Notes: generated by a model not told the origin, from the sequence alone. Counted from the stretch's first letter, positions 9,963 to 21,085 are shown. The stretch: 64,000 nucleotides of DNA from Mesocentrotus franciscanus (GCA_037976565.1 CP137683.1:2799111-2863110), one strand, 5' to 3'. Program-made: numbers and translations.

Positions 9963-10061
9963 CTGTACTACACAAAGATCCATCAAATCCCGCAGCACAT
10001 GTACATGCATTGTTCTCACAGGTACCTCCGTTCCGACATTGGTTGCTCCCAGAACAGTCAA
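9963..10061 (-). CDS. EGF exon 7
   Basis: 99 nt, phase 1-1, open, six Cys; SGSNQCRNGG and GSLCST variants. Donor GTAAGG, acceptor CTGTAG. Confidence 0.8.
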
Positions 10062-10454
10062 CTACAGAGAATAGAGAAAATATCCTTAAATTCATGACGA
10101 ATGTTTACATCAACCTTTCACGTGGAAATACATAGATGACAAGAATAGAATATCAAAATATTATTGGGTGATAAACACATAATTAAGAATGATGTATAAA
10201 AGAATGTCAAGTTATAAAGTACGTAGGATTCCCCAAAACTTGTTACCACTCTTTTTCGGAAGGGGTGGGGGGTTGAATGTTATAATGTTGTTATCGAAAT
10301 AAATTTTAAAAGGTTTAAGGCACGATGTGGCGGTATCATGGCATAACTCTTGTTGTCATTGAGTAACCATTAATTTCCTTTAAACCAAAAGAATATTTGA
10401 CGGATACGATGAATCCCGATAGCACTTAACAAATGTTACAATACATTTCCATAC

Positions 10455-10553
10455 CTGTACTACACAAAGCTCCATCAAATCGCGCAGCACATGTACATGC
10501 ATTGTTTTCACAGGTACCTCCGTTCCGACATGGGTTGCTCCCAGAACAGTCAA
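10455..10553 (-). CDS. EGF exon 8
   Basis: 99 nt, phase 1-1, open, six Cys; RFDG class. Acceptor CTTGTAG, shared with copies 10 and 13. Confidence 0.8.
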
Positions 10554-10941
10554 CTACAAGGAATAGAGAAAATATCCTTAAATTCACGATGAATCTTTAC
10601 ATTCACCGTTCACGTGGAAATACAGGAATGACAAGAATAGAATATCAAAATATTATTGGGTGATAATCACATAACCATGCAGGTATGATGTATTAAAGAA
10701 TGTCAATCTACAAAGTACGAAGGATCCCCCTTCTTTGTACCACTCTTTTTTGAGGGGGAGGTTGAATGTTATAATGTTGATGTCGAAATGAATAAAAAGG
10801 TTCAAGGCAGGATGTGACGGTATCATGGCATAAAACTTGTTATCATTGAGTTACCATTAATTTCCTTTAACCCAAAACAATATTTGACGTATACGATGAA
10901 TCCCGGTAGCACTTAACATATGTTACAATAAATGTCCCTAC

Positions 10942-11040
10942 CTGTACTACACAAAACTCCATCAAATCCCGCAGCACATGTACATGCATTGTTCTCACAG
11001 GTACCTCCGTTCCGACATGGGTTGCTCCCAGAACAGTCAA
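10942..11040 (-). CDS. EGF exon 9
   Basis: 99 nt, phase 1-1, open, six Cys; GVLC variant shared with copy 14. Donor GTAGGG. Confidence 0.8.
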
Positions 11041-11433
11041 CTACAGAGAATGGAGAAAATATCCTTAAATTCATGACGAATCTTTACATCAACCTTTCAC
11101 GTGGAAATACATAGATGACAAGAATAGAATATCAAAATATTATTGGGTGATAAACACATAATTAAGAATGATGTATAAAAGAATGTTAAATTATAAAGTA
11201 CGTAGGATTCCCCCAAACATGTTACCACTCTTTTTCGGGAGGGGGTGGGGGTTGAATGTTATAATGTTGTTATCGAAATAAATTTTAAAAGGTTCAAGGC
11301 ACGATGTGGCGGTATCATGGCATAACTCTTGTTGTCATTGAGTAACCATTAATTTCCTTTAAACCAAAAGAATATTTGACGGATACGATGAATCCCGATA
11401 GCACTTAACAAATGTTACAATACATTTCCATAC

Positions 11434-11532
11434 CTGTACTACACAAAGCTCCATCAAATCGCGCAGCACATGTACATGCATTGTTTTCACAGGTACCTCC
11501 GTTCCGACATGGGTTGCTCCCAGAACAGTCAA
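11434..11532 (-). CDS. EGF exon 10
   Basis: 99 nt, phase 1-1, open, six Cys; RFDG class, exon nearly identical to copy 8, as is the flanking intron. Confidence 0.8.
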
Positions 11533-11924
11533 CTACAAGGAATAGAGAAAATATACTTAAATTCATGATGAATCTTTACATTCACCGTTCACGTGGAAAT
11601 ACATGAATGACAAGAATAGAATATCACAATAATATTAGGTGATGAACACATAATTAAGAATTAAGTATTAAAGAATGCCAAATTACAAAGTACGTAGGAT
11701 TCCCCCTCCATCTTTATACCACTCTCTTTTCGGGAGAGGTGGGGGTGAATGTTATTAAGTTGATGGCGAAATAAATTAAAAAGTTCAAGGCACGCTGTGA
11801 CAGTATCATGGCATAAATCTTATCATCATTGAGTGACCATTAATTTCCTTGAAACCAAAACAATATTTGACGTATACCATGAAACCCAATAGCAATTAAC
11901 ATATGTTACAATAAATGTCCATAC

Positions 11925-12023
11925 CTGTATTACATAAAGCTCCATTAAATCCTGCAGCACATTTACATGAATTGTTTTCACAGGTACCTCCGTTCCGACA
12001 TGGGTTGCCCCAAGAACAGTCAA
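11925..12023 (-). CDS. EGF exon 11
   Basis: 99 nt, phase 1-1, open, six Cys; SWGN class, with NNSCKCAAGFNGALCNTG. Donor GTATGG. Confidence 0.8.
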
Positions 12024-12403
12024 CTACAGAGAATAGAGAAAATGTTCTCACATTCATGATGAATCTTTACATTCACCTTCCATATGGAAATACATGAATG
12101 ACAAGAATAGAATATCAAAATAATATCAGGTGATGAACACAAATATTAAAGAATGTCAATTAACCTAGACCGTAGGCACCCCTACCTTTATACCACCCTT
12201 ATTCTGGAGGATGGAGGGGGGAGTTGAATGTTATAATGTTGATGTCGAAATAAATAAAAGATTAAAGGCACGATATGACGGTATCATGGCATAAATCTTG
12301 TCATCATTGAGTAACCATTAATTTTTCTTTAAACCAAAACAATATTTTACGGATACGATGAGTCCCGATAGCACTTAACATATGTAACTATAAATGTCCT
12401 TAC

Positions 12404-12502
12404 CTGTACTACACAAATCTCCATCAAATCCCGCAGCACATGTACATGCATTGTTTTCACAGGTACCTCCGTTCCGACATAAGTTGCCCCCAGAACAGTC
12501 GA
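12404..12502 (-). CDS. EGF exon 12
   Basis: 99 nt, phase 1-1, open, six Cys; NLC/GDLC class. Donor GTAAGG. Confidence 0.8.
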
Positions 12503-12896
12503 CTACAGAGAATATAGAAAATATCATTAAAATCATGACGAATCTTTACATTAACCTTCCACGTGGAAATTCATAGATGACAAGAATAGAATATCAAAAT
12601 AATATTGGGTGATAAACACATAATCAAGAATGATGTATAAAAGAATGTCAAATTACAAAGTACGTAGGATTCCCCAAACTTGTTACCACTCTTTTTCGGG
12701 GGGGGGGGGGTGGGTTGAATTTCATAATGTTGATATCGAAATAAATTTTAAAAGGTTCAAGGCATGATGTAACGGTATCACGGCATAACTCTTGTTGTCG
12801 TTGAGTAACTATTAATTTCCTTTAAACCAAAATAATATTTGACGGATACGATGAATCCCGATAGCACCTAACAAATGTAACAATACATTTCCATAC

Positions 12897-12995
12897 CTAT
12901 CCTACACAAAGCTCCATCAAATCGCGCAGCACATGTGCATGCATTGTTTTCACAGGTACCTCCGTTCCGACATGGGTTGCTCCCAGAACAGTCAA
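12897..12995 (-). CDS. EGF exon 13
   Basis: 99 nt, phase 1-1, open, six Cys; RFDG class ending CRIG. Acceptor CTTGTAG. Confidence 0.8.
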   Translation of the reverse strand: MTVLGATHVGTEVPVKTMHAHVLRDLMELCVG

Positions 12996-13379
12996 CTACA
13001 AGGAATAGAGAAAATATACTTAAATTCATGATGAATCTTTACATTCACCGTTCACGTGGAAATACATGAATGACAAGAATAGAATATCAAAATATTATTT
13101 GGTAATAAACACATAATTAAGAATGATGTATTAAAGAATGTCAAATTACAAAGTAAGAAGGATCCCCCTACTTTGTACCACTCTTTTTCGGAAGGGGGGA
13201 TTGAGTGCTATAATGTTGATGTCGAAATAAATAAAAAGGTTCAAGGCACGATGTGACGGTATCATGGCAAAGATCTTGTTATCATTGAGTAACCATTAAT
13301 TAATTTCAACCAAAACAATATTTGATGTATATGATGAATCCCGGTCGCACTTAACATATGTTACAATAAATGTCCTTAC

Positions 13380-13481
13380 CTGTACTACACAAAACTCCAT
13401 CAAATCCCGCAGCACATGTACATGCATTGTTCTCACAGGTACCTCCGTTCCAACATGGGTAGCTCCAAATAGAACAGTCGA
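13380..13481 (-). CDS. EGF exon 14, one codon longer
   Basis: 102 nt instead of 99: the first inter-cysteine loop reads CSIWSYPC rather than CSGSNPC, a one-codon insertion plus substitutions. Phase 1-1 is kept, six Cys, GVLC class like copy 9. Confidence 0.8.
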
Positions 13482-13814
13482 CTACAGAGAATAGAGAAAA
13501 TATACTTAAATTCATGATGAATCTTTACATTAACCTTCCACGTGGAAATATGTGAATGACAAGAATAGAATATCAAAATAATATTGGGTGATGAACACAT
13601 AATTAAGAATGATGTATTAAAGAATGTCATATTACAGAGAAGGTAGGGTTTCCCCCATCTTTATACGGAGGTTCAAGGCGCGATGTGACGTATCATGGCA
13701 TAAGTCTTATTATCATCATTGAGTAACCATTAATTTCCTTTAAACCAAAACAATATTTGACGTATACGATGAATCCCGATACCATATAACATATGTTACA
13801 ATAGATTTCCATAC

Positions 13815-13913
13815 CTCTACTACACAAAGCTCCATCAAATCGCGCAGCACATGTACATGCATTGTTCTCACAGGTACCTCCGTTCCGACATGGGTTGCTC
13901 CCAGAACAGTCAA
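13815..13913 (-). CDS. EGF exon 15
   Basis: 99 nt, phase 1-1, open, six Cys; RFDG class ending CSRG. Acceptor CCGTAG. Its upstream intron is interrupted by two insertions. Confidence 0.8.
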
Positions 13914-13935
13914 CTACGGAGAATGGAGAAAATAT

Positions 13936-14231
13936 TGTAGCATAACTAGTCCAGTAATTTAGTAAGACGTAGAGGGCGTTATCATTAATTGTCATATATA
14001 TACGTGCACATCATGAAGATGTGAGTCAGTCTGACTAGCGTTGAGCTGTCGTTGCGACAGGAGTTGTTGAGCTGTCGTTGAGACAGGTACGAGGTTATTT
14101 GAACTGCTCATCTGTAAGTGTTATTTCTTTAATACATTCAGAGTGAGTGCTAGGTTATTCTTGATATACTTTTCCACAGAGATCGCATGATTGATTGTCA
14201 GCGTGGACCGGGTTTTACTGCGGCAGAACGC
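13936..14231. mobile_element. 296-bp insertion with 12-bp target duplication
   Basis: Flanked by TGGAGAAAATAT at 13924-13935 and 14232-14243; other array units carry it once. The insert starts TGTAGC and contains an imperfect internal repeat of TTGAGCTGTCGTTG(C/A)GACAGG near 14040 and 14068. No coding capacity. It could be a short retroelement or a solo terminal repeat; class unresolved. Confidence 0.75.
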
Positions 14232-14349
14232 TGGAGAAAATATCCTTAAATTCATTACGAATTTTTATATTCACCAGTCACGTGGAAATACATGAATGAC
14301 AAGAATAGAATATTACAATAATATTAGGGGATGAACACATTATTTAAGA

Positions 14350-14731
14350 GATCCGGTAACTTTGTCTCAGATTCTGAAACAAAATCCTTGATTTAGCTCA
14401 TGCTGCAATGATAATTATAAACCCATAATTAGCTTAGTAAGGAACCCCATGACTTTTACAAGCCAATGGCCTGTCTGATTATCAAGATATATTAATGATT
14501 GGAAATCGAAACCAACTTTTGCGTTTTCTTAACGGTTTTCATAACACTATAGTCTATTGGGGAAGACGAGTATGGTAAAACCGGTCACTCAAAGATTTTT
14601 ACTTTTTTGAGGCACTTCTTGATCATTTTGAAGCGCGATTTTTTTTGGGGGGCTTCAATATAACACCGTATCACCGACACTGATAACACGTAGCGCCGTG
14701 CATCTCAGATTTAACATTCTTAAACGATGCC
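14350..14731. mobile_element. 382-bp insertion of unknown class
   Basis: Non-array sequence bounded by TTTAAGA at 14343-14349 and 14732-14738 (7-bp putative target duplication). No inverted ends or coding region recognised. Confidence 0.55.
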
Positions 14732-15005
14732 TTTAAGAATTAAGTATTAAAGAATGTCAAATTACAAAGTACGTAGGATGCCCCCTCCATCTTTATACAA
14801 CTCTTTTTTCGGGAGAGGTGGGGGGGGGGGTGAATGTTATAATTTTGATGTCGAAATGAATTAAAAGTTTCAAGGCACAATATAACGGTTCATGGCATAA
14901 ATCTTATTATTGAGTAACCATTAATTTCCTTGAAACCAAAACAATATTTGACGAATACGATGAATCCCGGGAGCACTTAACATATGTTACAATAAATGTC
15001 CTTAC

Positions 15006-15104
15006 CTGTACTACACAAAGCTCCATCAAATCCCGCAGCACATGTACATGCATTGTTCTCACAGGTACCTCCGTTCTGACATGGGTTGCCCCAAGAACAG
15101 TCAA
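15006..15104 (-). CDS. EGF exon 16
   Basis: 99 nt, phase 1-1, open, six Cys; SWGNPCQNGG, i.e. the SWGN class of copies 6 and 11. Donor GTAAGG. Confidence 0.8.
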
Positions 15105-15416
15105 CTACAGAGAATGGAGAAAATATCCTTAAATTCATGACGAATCTTTACATTTACCTTCCACGTTGAAAAACATTAATGACAGGAAAATACTATCAAA
15201 ATATTATTGGGTGATGAACACAAATATTAAGGAATGTCAATTAACTTAAAACGTAGGCACCCCCATCTTTTCTTTATACCACCCTTTTTTCTGGAGGGGG
15301 CGGGGGAGGTGAATGTTATAATGTTGATGTCGAATTAAATAAAAGATTCAAGGCACGATATGAAGGTATCATGGCATAAATATTGTCATCATTGATTAAC
15401 CATTAATTTCCTTTAA

Positions 15417-16184
15417 AGCCCAAGTCCACTCCAAAAATAACTTGCCTTGAATAGAACCAGAAAAATCAGACAAACCAATCAAAAAAAGTTTGAGCAAAAT
15501 CGGATAACTAATAAGAAAGTTATGAATTTTGAAAAAGTATCTAAAACTAAAAAACAATGGAAATCACTACACAAATTGCCAATTTGGTTATCAGTTTGTG
15601 ACGTCATGTCCTCACTCCTTATTACTTTATATAGTTTAATCCCATTAATTTCCCTTTTTATCCCCCAAAACTTGATTTCCCCATGCCTTTGCCCAGGTTA
15701 TATGATTTGTATCATATTGCATGCATGCCATTTCCCAAAATCTTTTATAAATTTTGAAGAATTGATACTGTTTTTCTGAATATTGTATTCCATAATTATT
15801 GATTTTTATATAAATAGTTTATCAAAATTCACATTTTTCATGATTTAACTGGAAAAAAATTACTCTATATTATTGCTACCACACAAAAACATATTACTAT
15901 CAATCTAACTTGGATGCTGGTGTGAAGAAAAAAGATTCTTAGGGGGAAAATAGGAAATTTATATTATCAATATAAAGAAAATAATTAGTGGATAGTGAGG
16001 ACCATACGTCACAGACTCATGAGTGAGTTGCCAATTTGTGTAGTGATTTTCAAAGTTTTTCATGTCATTAAAAATTCATAACTTTCTTATTAGTTATCCA
16101 ATTTTGCTCAAACTTTTTTTGATTGGTTTGTCTGATTTTTCTGGTTCTATTGAAAGTAAGTTATTTTTGGAGTGGACTTGGGCT
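15417..16184. mobile_element. 768-bp fold-back element with TTAA target duplication
   Basis: Ends AGCCCAAGTCCACTCCAAAA and its complement. The inverted arms stay alignable for over 200 bp (to about 15650 and 15985). It is flanked by TTAA at 15413-15416 and 16185-16188, and other array units have the uninterrupted CCTTTAAACC. TTAA duplication is known for piggyBac and Kolobok families; no transposase is encoded. The open frame at 15447-15779 is incidental. Confidence 0.9.
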
Positions 16185-16257
16185 TTAAACCAAAACAATA
16201 TTTGACATACCAAGAATCCCGATAGCACTTAACATATGTAACAATGAATGTCTAAAT

Positions 16258-16356
16258 CTGTACTACACACATCTCCATCAAATCCCGCAGCACATGTACA
16301 TGCATTGTTCTCACAGGTACCTCCGTTCCGACATAAGTTGTTCCCAGAACAGTCGA
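16258..16356 (-). pseudogene. EGF exon 17, donor site lost
   Basis: 99-nt open EGF copy of the NLC/GDVC class, but the base pair after the exon is AT (CAG then ATTTAG) where all other copies have GT. Without that donor the exon should be skipped or spliced cryptically. It is the most 5' copy in transcription order. Confidence 0.75.
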
Positions 16357-16612
16357 CTACAGAGAATAGAGAAAATATTCTCAAATTCATGACGAATCTT
16401 TAAATTCACCGGTCACGTGGAAATACATGAATGACAAGAATAGAATATCAAAATAATATTAGGTGATGAACACATAATTAAGAATGATGCATTACAGAAT
16501 GTCAAATTACAAAGTACGTAGGGTTTCCCCCATCTTTATACCACTCTTTTTTCGGGAGGGGGAGGGGATCGAGGTTGAACGTTATAATTTTGATGTCGAA
16601 ATAAATAAAACT

Positions 16613-16685
16613 AGCAGGACCCGTGGAAAATCCACGGGATTCTAGGGGGAGGGGTTGTAAATGGATATATACTATGTGCTATCGA

Positions 16686-16730
<45 letters not shown>

Positions 16731-16735
16731 TAAGG
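16613..16735. repeat. Hairpin-bearing repeat with TA microsatellite and poly-T
   Basis: CCCGTGGAAAATCCACGGG at about 16620-16638 forms a short perfect stem. It is followed by G-rich sequence, a (TA)n run at about 16686-16713 and poly-T. It marks the right end of the EGF array. Confidence 0.7.
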
Positions 16736-17121
16736 TAATTTCTATGTTAGATGATATCTTGTTATCATTCATTATTTTTCTTTCTTAACACATTGTTTGT
16801 TTGGTTCTTTTTATTCCTTTCATTTTAATTTAATTTCTCTTCTTTGTAGAGGCCTACATGTTATCCTTTTATTATTTTTCTTCTTCTTTTTAATAATATT
16901 TTACTTGTTAAAATATCATCCTTTTGTTTGCTGTTCCATGTATCATTTTTTAAATTTTTTTTATCTGTACCATGTAATAAAACTTGAAAATTGGAAGAAA
17001 AAAATGAAATCATTAGTTTGTAAATAAGTTTGATGCAGATATTTAACCCTTTACTTTCGTTTTTATTGTCTTATCACTTCATTCCTATCCTTATTCTCAG
17101 TTTCTCACTATCCCTTTGATG
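16736..17121. other. AT-rich, no gene seen
   Basis: T-rich low-complexity sequence. The open frame at 16797-17027 is a Phe/Leu-rich by-product of T runs and has no domain. Confidence 0.6.
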
Positions 17122-17198
17122 CATTCATATATTTTCCATCTTCTGCTTTCTCTCATTACAGTAATGAGAGAAAGCAGAAGATGGAAAATATATGAATG
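17122..17198. repeat. Perfect palindrome, 38-bp arms
   Basis: Arms 17122-17159 and 17161-17198 are exact reverse complements over 38 bp with one central base (A at 17160). Left arm starts CATTCATATATTTTCCATCT. Confidence 0.97.
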
Positions 17199-17257
17199 GT
17201 ATAGGGTATAGGCACACAGTTTACACTGAGTGTAAATTGTGTGCCTATACCCTATAC
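17199..17257. repeat. Second adjacent palindrome, 29-bp arms
   Basis: Arms 17199-17227 and 17229-17257 pair with one mismatch around a single central G. Left arm starts GTATAGGGTATAGGCACACA. It abuts the previous palindrome with no gap. Confidence 0.97.
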
Positions 17258-17654
17258 CTACACGACCAATTACAGAATAATGAACAAAAAATCACAAGAA
17301 CATTTTTTTTTTTTTTTTTTACTCCAATGCAGATTTTTTTCTTCTTCACATTTCATTTATGTGTACGTGGAAAACATAGAATACAGTGATAGATGAACAT
17401 TTAAATTCCCCCCAAATGTAGGCCCTATACACATTGATATACAGATAAATACGTAACAGGTATACTTTTATTCAATGTAACTTACCCCCAACTGAAATGT
17501 GGATGAGGGATGTCATCCAAAGAATGAGGAAAAGCTGGACAACTGAGTGAGTTTTTCCGAAACACTTCTTCATTTTCATTCCGTTCATGATACTGCGATT
17601 AAAAATAAATAAAACTGATGATGTAATACGATACAAATATTTGTAATATATTAA

Positions 17655-17722
17655 AAAGAATAATAATAATAATAATAATACTAATGATAATCATCATAAT
17701 GGTAATAATAATGATAATAATA
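17655..17722. repeat. (AAT)n microsatellite
   Basis: AATAATAATAATAATAATAC followed by degenerate AAT/GAT repeats, ending at AAGTGCATTTATATAGCAC, the edge of a dispersed repeat split by the LINE insertion. Confidence 0.9.
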
Positions 17723-17746
17723 AGTGCATTTATATAGCACATTTTC

Positions 17747-20700
17747 AATAGCATATTTTTTAGAAAACAATACACTTGGCGTCAATTATCATTGAAGATC
17801 TTTTCTCGTCTTGACTATTGGCTGGTAACAGATTCACTCCTATCTTATATGCAAACAACTGAAATAAAACCAGTTCTAAAGTGTGATCATTGTGCAACTA
17901 CCCTTAGGTTAATGACGTGTAATACCGCCAAAGGTTGTGGATTATGGAAAATGAATAATTCACTTTTAAAGGATCCTGATTACAAGGTGAATATAAAACA
18001 GTTGATTCGTAAGATCAAATTAGAAAATGCAGATATGAATGCACAAATGAAATGGGACATGTGCAAAATTAGAATTAAAGAATATACTATGAAATATTCC
18101 AAAAATAAACAAATGCAAAATAAAAAAACCTTTCAACAATTACAAGATGAATATATCAAAGTTAGTAATAAAATTGATGAAGATCCATCCGAAGAAAACG
18201 TCAAAACATTGCAAAAAATCAGAATGAAATTTGACAAATGGCTAACATATAAATGTAGAGGAGCATTCGTTAGGTCAAGACAAAAATGGATGATATGTGG
18301 TGAAAAATCAACAAATACTTTCTTCAAACTGAAAAAAGAAACGGAAAAAGGAAAGAAATAGATTGTATAAAGAAGAATGCAAAACATATCACTAACCAAG
18401 AAACTTTACTTAGAGAAATTGTAAAGTACTATGAATGTTTGTACTCTAAAAAGCTCGATGGAGCTAAACTGTCTGAAATTGATAATTATTTAGCTCCAAT
18501 CGAACTTCCAACTTTAACGGACGATGAAGCAATGTCATGTGAAGGACTGGTTACTGAAGAAGAATGTCGGCAGGCTATTGTATCCATGAAAAACAACAAG
18601 TCACCTGGCAGTGATGGTTTATCTGTGGAATTTTAAAAATGTTTTTGGGACGACGTAAAATATCTGCTAATAACTGTATAAATGAGCGTTTTTCAACAAA
18701 AGACACTATCTGAATCACAAAGATTGGCTATTCTAACTTGGTTATATAAGAAAGGGGATAAACAGAGTTTGGACAACTGGCGACAAATATCATTGCTGAA
18801 CACTGACTACAAGATCTTAGCAAAGGTGTTATGTAAAAGACTGAAAAATGTTATATGTAAATTGGTACCCTTTGATCAGACAGGTTATTTGAAACAACGC
18901 TCTGCTATGCAAAATTTACGTTTAGTTCAAGATATTATTGAATATTGTGAATCCTGTCATTTGCCGGGTATATTTCTTTTTCTTGATTTAAAAAAAGCGT
19001 TTGATGTAGTTAATCACGATTTTCTGTTTCAATTATTAAATAAGCTCAAGTTCAAAGAATCATTATTTGGTTGGATCAAAGTAATTTATGCTAATGCGAT
19101 AGGAAGTGTGAAAAACAATGGTTGGGTTTCTCAAAAATTTGAAATAAGATGAGGAATATTAAGGCAAGGCTGCCCGCTTTCTGCGTTACTATTCATCCTT
19201 GTTGAAGTCATGGCCTTAACAATCAAACAAAATACATGGTATCACGGTCGTCTCTGCAAATAACGGTATGTCGAAAGTTTTTTAAATATCACAATTAGCT
19301 GATGACGCTTGAAGAAGTCACTTGAAGAAGTCAGAAGGTTCGGACACTTTGCTGGGCCAAGCTTAAATGTTATGAAAACAAATGCAATAACAACGACACC
19401 TCAAATAGAATTTACAAAAGAATTAAAATGGAATGATAATCCAGTCAAGTATTTAGGTATATACCTAACTAGAAATAAAAAAAAGAATGTGATCGACTGA
19501 ACTGGTCTGTGAAACTTAAAAAGGTTAGTTCGATCCTAAATTTCTGGAAGATGATAAATTTAACCATTTATGGTAAAGTTGTTATAATTAAAACACTTAT
19601 AATTTTACAATTTGTGTATGTTGCTTCAGTATTACCCATTCCTCACAAACTAATTGTTGAATTGAATAAATTGATTTATAATTTCCTTTGGAATTCAAAA
19701 AGAGACAAGATAAAGAGATCAGTCTTAATAAATACAACTGAAAATGCAGGCCTAGGTATGATAGACTTGCATTCCGAGTTCCAATCCCTGCATTTAGCAT
19801 GGTTATCAAAGTTCTTTGAAAATAACCAAGATACACCATGGAAATTTATGTTTAAATTCTGGATTGAAAAAATATGTCCGTTGTCACTGATTTTAAAATC
19901 AAATTGTTCTCGCAAAGATATGTTGATTTTATGTTCAAAACACAATCTACCTGAATTTTATGTTAATTGTCTCCTATGCTGGAGCGAACTTAAATATATT
20001 GACATTTTGCATGTCGAAGATGTTAGAAATGAAGTGTTATGGTACAACAGTAATATAAAATTTGATAATATAACCCTTTTTTTAAAGAATAGTTTACAAA
20101 TGGTATTGAACTAGTTGATGATATTGTAGAAAATCGACATTTTAAGACACGAGATCATATCTGTAATATGCTTGGTTCGAATTCCTTATTGGTTGACTTT
20201 ATGTATACGAAGCTCAAAAGGCGATCCCTAAAGTTTGGATAAAACGAATTCATGAAGTCAACCAGCATGATGATGACGATAGAGGTACTATAAAACATTA
20301 TGACAATGATTTCTTTGAAATCAAAACAGGTGATGTCATTAGATTGTCAACAATAAAATCGAAACATTTCTATAGTTTAATGAGTGAGCTCAAGAAAAGT
20401 GATCTAGCTGTATTAACATACTGGGAAGAAAAATTTAACCTTCCAACTGATTTTGACTGGAAAGAGATACTGAATTTTAAATTTAAAACAATAAAAAACA
20501 GTAAAGTAAAGCAAATAAATTTTAAAACACTTCATCGAATTTTACCGTTCAGATATAATTTATGTAAATGGAAATTTTTTAATGAAAACTTATGTGCTTT
20601 TTGCAAAACAACTGAATCGTTTGCTCATGTTCTTTTAGAATGCCCCAAAGTAGTATTATTCTGGAAATTCGTTGTTGCATTTATTCGTTATAACTTCAAA

Positions 20701-21069
20701 GAAACACTGATAATAAACGAAAAATACTTGATTTTAGGTGGTGATTCTAACTGTTCCAACACTAAAGATATAGATGTAATTATTACATATGCACAATATG
20801 CAATGTAAAAAATGTATATGTTAAACTACTTTCAAGGGAAAACATACAACAGTCTTGCAATATGGCATGTTTTTAAAAATGAACTGTGTTTGGATAACAT
20901 TTCAGATGTTATATCAAACGCCCTTAATTCAACATTATTTTCCTTGATTTTATCTGATTGTAAAGATTTCAAGATTTGAGGTGTAAAGTGAATGTATATT
21001 TCTGTTTGAATTATTTGTTGTTAAATGTATTTTATAACCGAATAAATACCTCTGAAGAGGAAAAATATA
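17747..21069 (+). pseudogene. 5'-truncated L1-like non-LTR retrotransposon
   Basis: Remnants in order: end of the endonuclease domain (17792-17950: RLDYWLVTDSLL, then GLWKMNNSLLKD); linker; reverse transcriptase from about 18440 with SPGSDGL, RLAILTWLYKKGDKQSLDNW, FDQTGYL, motif A FLDLKKAFD (about 18980), RQGCPLS (about 19160) and LADDA (about 19295) in place of YADD; thumb region (19309-20114); and a C-terminal zinc-knuckle CAFCKTTESFAHVLLECP (about 20600). Stops and frameshifts separate the frames near 18361, 18636, 19152, 19500 and 20114. It is flanked by TATATAGCACATTTTC (17731-17746) and TATATGGCACATTTTC (21070-21085), a 16-bp target duplication with one mismatch. The protein would nick and reverse-transcribe at the target; this copy is dead on arrival. 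Confidence 0.88.
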
Positions 21070-21085
21070 TATATGGCACATTTTC

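Larger units (their letters stand above)
1447..16612 (-). repeat. Tandem array of 17 EGF-exon repeat units
   Basis: A unit of about 430-490 bp recurs 17 times: one 99-nt EGF exon on the minus strand plus intron sequence with conserved landmarks (AAACCAAAACAATATTTGAC, GTCAAATTACAAAGTACG). Exon starts on the plus strand are 1472, 1939, 2368, 2826, 3316, 9492, 9963, 10455, 10942, 11434, 11925, 12404, 12897, 13380, 13815, 15006 and 16258; subtracting the insertions restores near-regular spacing. Every exon begins and ends in phase 1, so any number can be joined or skipped without a frame change. Each encodes a 6-Cys EGF module (C-x5-C-x5-C-x4-C-x-C-x8-C). No flanking exon with another domain, start or stop is visible, so the gene runs beyond both ends of the array or the array is an orphan expansion. 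Most likely part of a large extracellular or membrane EGF-repeat protein; the gene is not identifiable. Confidence 0.92.

Noticed and set aside
1872..15104. Plus-strand frames of about 60 codons repeating VLHKAPSNPAAHVHALFSQV
   Set aside because: They are antisense shadows of the EGF exons; the minus strand has six Cys and matching splice sites.
15447..15779. 110-codon frame as a gene
   Set aside because: It lies within the arm and centre of the 768-bp fold-back element and has no domain or codon bias.
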